Assembly: GCA_015068335.1 (NCBI GenBank)
Contig: SVKT01000069.1
Coordinates: 1 to 8,370, forward strand
DNA from: Oscillospiraceae bacterium
GTDB lineage: Bacteria; Bacillota; Clostridia; Oscillospirales; Oscillospiraceae
DNA: 8,370 nt
Reading direction: 5' to 3'
Part shown: in pieces, positions 4,990-8,370 of the stretch
Layout of the letters: each line of letters opens with the position of its first letter
Position numbering within the stretch: position 1 is the stretch's first letter
Translations under genes and position numbers: made by a program
Notes under the pieces: model-generated
Seen by the model: only the letters and a program-made list of their open reading frames with translations
The model's database searches: none
Told to the model about the DNA's origin: nothing

Positions 4990-7236
4990 ATGCGGGAAGA
5001 AAAATATGACATCACCGGGATGCACTGCGCCGCGTGCAGCAGCGCTGTGGAGCGCGTGACCGGAAAATTGAACGGTGTGGAACGCAGCGAGGTAAATCTG
5101 ACCACCGGCATTATGACCATCCGTTACGATGAAAGTCTGGTAAGTGAAGCGCAGATCATCGCCAAGGTGGAAAAGGCAGGCTTCGGCGCCGCGCTGCACC
5201 CGGAAAAGCAGGAAGCACCCCAGCCGGACGCCGCCGAGGCGGAAGCCGCTGCGCTGCATCGCAAGAAGGGCGAACTGATTGTTTCTGCGATCTTTTCCGC
5301 CGCGCTGCTGTATGTTTCAATGGGGCAGATGCTGCCTTTCGGTCTCCCGCCGCTGCCCATACCGGAACTGTTTTCTATGCATACCCACGGGGTTAATTTT
5401 GCGCTGTTGCAGTTTCTGCTGACGCTCCCCGTCCTTTACTGCGGGCGGAACTTCTTCACCGGCGGCTTCAAGGCGCTGCTGCACGCAAATCCCAATATGG
5501 ATTCTCTGGTGGCCATCGGCTCTGTCTGTTCCTTTGTGTACAGCGTTGTGATGTCCTTCCTGATCCCGGAACACCCCGATTTCGTACACAATTTATATTA
5601 TGAGTCTGCCGCCGTTGTCTTGACTCTGGTTTCTCTGGGCAAGTTCCTGGAAAGCCGGAATATGCAGAAGACCCGCGGCGCCATCACCGCCCTGATGCAA
5701 CTGGCACCCGACACCGCCATTCTGGCGGAAACCGGACAGGAAGTGCCCACTGCCCGCCTGCGCATCGGCGATCTCCTGCTGGTCAAACCCGGCGCCCGCA
5801 TCCCCGCAGACGGCGTGGTGGACCGGGGCGAGAGCAGCGTCAACGAAGCAATGCTCACCGGCGAAAGTCTGCCGGTGGAAAAGGCTGCGGGCAGCGAAGT
5901 CATTGGCGGCAGCGTAAACCAAAACGGCGTCCTGTACGTCCGTGTGACCCGCACCGGCGAGGACACCACCCTTGCCCGCATCATTCGCTTTGTAGAGGAC
6001 GCCCAGGGACGAAAGGCACCCATTTCCCGCACAGCGGACAAGGTGGCCGGCATCTTTGTCCCTGCCGTGATCGCCATCGCGCTGCTCGCCGCCGTCGGCT
6101 GGGCAATTGCGGGACAGCCCTTTGCCTTTGTATTGAAAGTATTCACCTCGGTTCTGGTCATCGCCTGCCCCTGCGCATTGGGTCTGGCTACACCTACCGC
6201 CATTATGGTAGGCACCGGTCTGGGCGCCCGCCACGGCATTCTGATCCGTTCCGGTGAGATTTTGGAGATCACCCACAGCGTGGACACCGTAGTGCTGGAC
6301 AAGACCGGAACCGTCACCGAAGGCGCACCCGTGGTCACGATGGTCCTCCCCCACCAGACCGACAGCCACACCCTGCTGCGCACCGCCGCGGCAGTGGAGG
6401 CCATTGCCGCCCATCCCCTGGCTGACGCCATCACCGCCTATGCCGCGGCACAGGGCGTCACCGACCTGCCAAACCCGGAAACCTTCGAGACCCTATCCGG
6501 CCGCGGCGTGAAAGCAACGCTGTCCGGTGAAACTGTCCTGGCAGGCAACCGCCGGTTGATGGAGGAAGCGGGCATCGACCTCTCCCCCCTGCTTGCGGAT
6601 GCACAGCGCCTGGCCGCCCGGGGCGAGACCCCAATGTTCTTCGCCCGAAACGGCACGCTGCTGGGGCTGGTGTCCGCAGCAGACCCCGTCAAGGCCACCA
6701 GCGCAGAGGCCATCGCCCGGATGAAGGCTATGGGCATCCGCACGGTCCTGCTCACCGGCGACAACCGCTTTGCCGCAAGCCACATCGGCAGCCTTGTGGG
6801 CGCAGACGAAACCATCGCCGAGGTCCTGCCGGAGGAAAAAGCCGCTGTGATCGGCCGCTTACAGAGCGAGGGGCGCACTGTGATGATGGTGGGCGACGGC
6901 ATCAACGACGCCCCTGCCCTGACACAGGCCGATGTAGGCTGCGCCATTGGCGGCGGCAGCGACATTGCCATTGAAGCCGCCGACATCGTGCTGATGCGCT
7001 CTGATCTGAATGACGTTCCCCGGGCGCTGCACCTGTCTTCGCTGACGCTCCGGCACATCCGCCAGAACCTGTTCTGGGCCTTCTGCTACAACACCGCCGG
7101 TATTCCCATCGCCGCCGGTCTGCTCTATTGCTTCGGCGGGCCGCTGCTCTCCCCGATGTTCGCCGGCGCCGCAATGTCCCTCAGTTCGGTCTGCGTTGTG
7201 GGCAACGCCCTCCGGCTGGGCCGCGCCAAACTGTAA
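4990..7236 (+). CDS. copA: Cu(I)-exporting P1B-type ATPase CopA
   Basis: This 748-residue enzyme uses ATP to pump Cu(I) out of the cytoplasm. It has one N-terminal HMA metal-binding domain with GMHCAAC (Cys13, Cys16), then a charged Ala/Glu-rich linker (about 70-95) and eight predicted membrane helices. Diagnostic motifs: TGES (290-293) in the actuator domain; CPC (393-395) in helix 6; DKTGT with phosphorylated Asp437; HP (His475-Pro476); GDGINDAP (635-642); YN (700-701) in helix 7 and MSLSS (729-733) in helix 8. CPC with YN and MxxSS defines the copper(I) subtype rather than Zn/Cd pumps. AGGAGG (4978-4983) six bases before ATG 4990 fixes the start; a longer upstream frame crosses the promoter and was rejected. 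It is the first gene of an operon with csoR and a chaperone-like gene, so it is probably copper-inducible. A single HMA domain is common in Firmicutes. Confidence 0.96.
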   Translation: MREEKYDITGMHCAACSSAVERVTGKLNGVERSEVNLTTGIMTIRYDESLVSEAQIIAKVEKAGFGAALHPEKQEAPQPDAAEAEAAALHRKKGELIVSAIFSAALLYVSMGQMLPFGLPPLPIPELFSMHTHGVNFALLQFLLTLPVLYCGRNFFTGGFKALLHANPNMDSLVAIGSVCSFVYSVVMSFLIPEHPDFVHNLYYESAAVVLTLVSLGKFLESRNMQKTRGAITALMQLAPDTAILAETGQEVPTARLRIGDLLLVKPGARIPADGVVDRGESSVNEAMLTGESLPVEKAAGSEVIGGSVNQNGVLYVRVTRTGEDTTLARIIRFVEDAQGRKAPISRTADKVAGIFVPAVIAIALLAAVGWAIAGQPFAFVLKVFTSVLVIACPCALGLATPTAIMVGTGLGARHGILIRSGEILEITHSVDTVVLDKTGTVTEGAPVVTMVLPHQTDSHTLLRTAAAVEAIAAHPLADAITAYAAAQGVTDLPNPETFETLSGRGVKATLSGETVLAGNRRLMEEAGIDLSPLLADAQRLAARGETPMFFARNGTLLGLVSAADPVKATSAEAIARMKAMGIRTVLLTGDNRFAASHIGSLVGADETIAEVLPEEKAAVIGRLQSEGRTVMMVGDGINDAPALTQADVGCAIGGGSDIAIEAADIVLMRSDLNDVPRALHLSSLTLRHIRQNLFWAFCYNTAGIPIAAGLLYCFGGPLLSPMFAGAAMSLSSVCVVGNALRLGRAKL

Positions 7237-7248
7237 AGGAGAACGCCT

Positions 7249-7563
7249 ATGGAAGATAAGATGACCTGCTGCCAGCCGGAAGGCTGCCGCCGCAAGCACC
7301 GGGAGCCGGAGGAATATGAGGCGCTTTTGAAGCGGCTCAACCGGATCGAAGGGCAGGTCCGCGGCGTCCGCGGTATGGTGGAAAAGGAAGCCTACTGCAC
7401 CGATATCCTGACCCAGGTCTCCGCCATCCAGTCGGCGCTGAACGCCTTTTCCCGGGAACTGCTGGGCGCCCACATCCGCACCTGCGTGGCGGACGGAGTC
7501 CGGCGGGGTGAAGTCGAGTTGATCGACGAACTGGTCCACACCGTGGAGAAAATGATGAAATGA
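7249..7563 (+). CDS. csoR: Copper-sensing transcriptional repressor of the CsoR family
   Basis: The 104-residue all-helical protein belongs to the CsoR/RcnR/FrmR family, whose members form DNA-binding tetramers released when the effector binds. The family core is clear: LLKRLNRIEGQVRGVRGMVE (26-45), then AYCTDILTQVSAIQSAL. Copper ligands in the expected Cys-His-Cys pattern are Cys50, His75 and Cys79 (AHIRTC), which favours Cu(I) over nickel (RcnR) or formaldehyde (FrmR) sensing. The N-terminal tail carries extra Cys7, Cys8, Cys13 and His17, which could modulate metal binding. The start follows AAGGAG with only 12 bases separating it from the copA stop, so it is co-transcribed. It probably represses its own operon through the dyad at 4931-4947. 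Confidence 0.93.
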   Translation: MEDKMTCCQPEGCRRKHREPEEYEALLKRLNRIEGQVRGVRGMVEKEAYCTDILTQVSAIQSALNAFSRELLGAHIRTCVADGVRRGEVELIDELVHTVEKMMK

Positions 7564-7599
7564 GCAACCGCATTTTATATAATTGAGGAGGAACCCTAT

Positions 7600-7797
7600 A
7601 TGACCACCATCAAAGTCCCCGAAATGATGTGCCAGAACTGCGTCCGGCGCATCACCGACGCCCTGACCGCAGCAGGCCTGACATTCTCCGTCAGTCTGGA
7701 AACCAAAACGGTCGCCATCGACGGCTGCCAGCACTGTGTTGCCACCGCCGTCAGTGAATTGGAAGACCTTGGCTTTTCCGCCGAGCCGGAAGCCTGA
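7600..7797 (+). CDS. HMA-domain copper chaperone-like protein with a second CxxC
   Basis: This 65-residue protein is one HMA (Atx1/CopZ-like) beta-alpha-beta-beta-alpha-beta domain. It would carry Cu(I) in the cytoplasm to CopA or to CsoR. The metal loop is MMCQNC (Cys11, Cys14), matching MxCxxC. Predicted elements are beta1 2-8, alpha1 12-25, beta2 27-34, beta3 35-42, alpha2 45-58 and beta4 59-63. Unusually, CQHC (Cys43, Cys46) lies at the beta3-alpha2 turn, where ordinary copper chaperones have no cysteines. It is the last gene of the operon, 36 bases after csoR, with AGGAGG (7586-7591) eight bases before ATG, and is followed by a terminator. It is probably functionally CopZ-like, but the sequence is divergent enough that I leave the symbol empty. 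Confidence 0.88.
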   Translation: MTTIKVPEMMCQNCVRRITDALTAAGLTFSVSLETKTVAIDGCQHCVATAVSELEDLGFSAEPEA

Positions 7798-7810
7798 CCG
7801 CTCACCCGCC

Positions 7811-7844
7811 GCCCCGCGTCCGACATCGGACGCGGGGCTTTTTT
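7811..7844 (+). terminator. Terminator of the copper operon
   Basis: GCCCCGCGTCCG (7811-7822) and CGGACGCGGGGC (7827-7838) form a perfect 12-bp stem with an ACAT loop, followed by TTTTTT (7839-7844). It lies 14 bases after the chaperone stop codon. Confidence 0.95.
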
Positions 7845-7964
7845 CGCGCTTCGCCTGTTACTGTTTTGTAATCTTTTTGTCCTGAAATTGGCTGTAATTT
7901 CTTGTCTGTTTCTTTCCATTTTCACCTGAAATCCGCGAAAAAGAGGCCGTTCCTCAATAAAAAC

Positions 7965-7993
7965 TTGACAGGAACGCACAAACGGTGTATACT
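7965..7993 (+). promoter_or_regulatory. Sigma-A promoter of the right-edge envelope gene
   Basis: A perfect -35 TTGACA (7965-7970), a 17-base spacer and -10 TATACT (7988-7993) predict a start at 8000-8001. The 7845-7964 stretch before it holds no gene; it is AT-rich with two TGTAAT hexamers (7868 and 7893). Confidence 0.87.
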
Positions 7994-8000
7994 GTGCAAA

Positions 8001-8075
8001 GTTTTTCAGTTGGTAACAAAAGTTACAAAATCTCAAATACCGTTTTGTAACCCCCCTTTTGGAGACCCGAAAAAC
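8001..8075 (+). promoter_or_regulatory. Candidate structured leader RNA
   Basis: GTTTTTC (8001-8007), at the predicted 5' end, is perfectly complementary to GAAAAAC (8069-8075), which lies 7 bases before the AGGAGG (8083-8088). Within this closing stem, GTTACAAAA (8022-8030) pairs perfectly with TTTTGTAAC (8043-8051). GTAAC (8013-8017) can instead pair with GTTAC (8022-8026), so two inner hairpins exclude each other. This arrangement fits a cis-regulatory RNA. I recognise no known riboswitch consensus. The stems are A/U-rich and could be partly fortuitous. Confidence 0.42.
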
Positions 8076-8096
8076 GCATTTCAGGAGGTACCTTTT

Positions 8097-8370
8097 TTGA
8101 AGTTATATGATCTTTCCCAAAAACTGCACGAGATCAGAAATCGCCGTTTAACCGCTATGCTGGTTCTGGCTGCGGTCGTTATCAGCGGCTTCTCCGCCAC
8201 CAGTTGGGCAAAGGCGCTGAATATCTTCACCGAAGCCGAAAATGTAGGCGTGGCGCTGGCCGCTTCCGTTCCTGCGCCGGATTATTCCGACCGGATCCTC
8301 TACACCGCTTCCGGCGCCTTCGGTTACGACATCACGCTGCCCGAGAACCTTGCGGTAACGGTCCGGAGAA
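8097..8370 (+). CDS. N-terminal part of a membrane-anchored, probably envelope protein (runs off right edge)
   Basis: The first 91 codons are present. The frame starts at TTG 8097, eight bases after a strong AGGAGG (8083-8088). No ATG fits better, the first in-frame one being at codon 21 inside the hydrophobic segment. The protein begins KLYDLSQKLHEIRNRRLTAM, then has a single membrane helix or signal anchor (about 19-36, LVLAAVVISGF) after a basic stretch, so the rest should lie outside the cell. The last visible part, GYDITLPENLAVTVRR, could begin a ubiquitin-like (DUF348) / G5 / 3D-type wall-associated protein like YabE. That is a weak guess from layout and the beta-rich ending. The gene has its own consensus promoter and an unusual leader. 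Confidence 0.72.
   Translation, partial: MKLYDLSQKLHEIRNRRLTAMLVLAAVVISGFSATSWAKALNIFTEAENVGVALAASVPAPDYSDRILYTASGAFGYDITLPENLAVTVRR

Noticed and set aside
5593..6434. Two minus-strand open frames opposite copA
   Set aside because: Both are antisense reflections of the copA codon bias, without ribosome sites or domain motifs.
7578..7583. TATAAT between csoR and the chaperone gene considered as an internal promoter
   Set aside because: No -35 element lies 16-18 bases upstream. It is an AT-rich spacer inside the operon.
8001..8096. Right-edge leader considered as a ydaO (c-di-AMP) or c-di-GMP riboswitch
   Set aside because: It is too short, and none of the conserved GC-rich core sequences of those classes is visible.

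Overview
The window looks like chromosomal DNA of a moderately GC-rich anaerobic Firmicute, most likely a clostridial gut lineage such as the Oscillospiraceae. That is an inference from strong AGGAGG-type ribosome sites, near-consensus sigma-A promoters with 17-base spacers, a leader-controlled infC, an S-layer-homology (SLH) lysozyme and a copA-csoR copper operon. I see no rRNA, tRNA, insertion sequence, phage gene or CRISPR array.

Left end (1-1000). The 5' end of infC (IF-3) enters on the minus strand. It has a non-canonical ATA start, a strong promoter with an AT-rich upstream tract, and a leader containing a terminator plus a complementary segment that could act as antiterminator. Divergent to it is a 44-residue Asn/Gln/Arg-rich protein gene made of 39-base repeats and closed by a strong terminator. 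A 50-residue charged protein gene with its own promoter converges on that terminator from the right.

902-2967. A promoter drives three genes that probably form one operon: a 116-residue protein of unknown function, an ATGA-overlapping membrane methyltransferase of the isoprenylcysteine carboxyl methyltransferase type, and an EamA/DMT transporter. A hairpin at 2937-2967 ends this operon and also the convergent minus-strand gene.

2966-4753. A secreted minus-strand protein joins three SLH domains to a GH25 lysozyme domain, so it is probably a cell-wall-anchored muramidase. Its near-consensus promoter is followed by an unusually strong 13-bp hairpin in the 5' UTR. The gene-free stretch 4622-4989 holds the two divergent promoters (lysozyme left, copper operon right) and some imperfect inverted repeats.

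4924-7844. This is a copper homeostasis operon: a Cu(I)-exporting P1B ATPase (CopA), a CsoR-type copper-sensing repressor, and a small HMA copper-chaperone-like protein with an unexpected second CxxC. A CsoR-like inverted repeat sits between the -35 and -10 of the operon promoter, so the second gene probably represses the operon until copper binds it. A 12-bp-stem terminator closes the operon.

Right end (7845-8370). A consensus promoter starts a transcript whose roughly 95-nt leader can fold into a closed structured element just before the ribosome site. It precedes the start (TTG) of a membrane-anchored, probably cell-envelope protein that runs off the window. No wholly new multi-gene system is evident. 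The points most worth checking are the leader RNAs, the repeat-built small protein and the double-CxxC chaperone.
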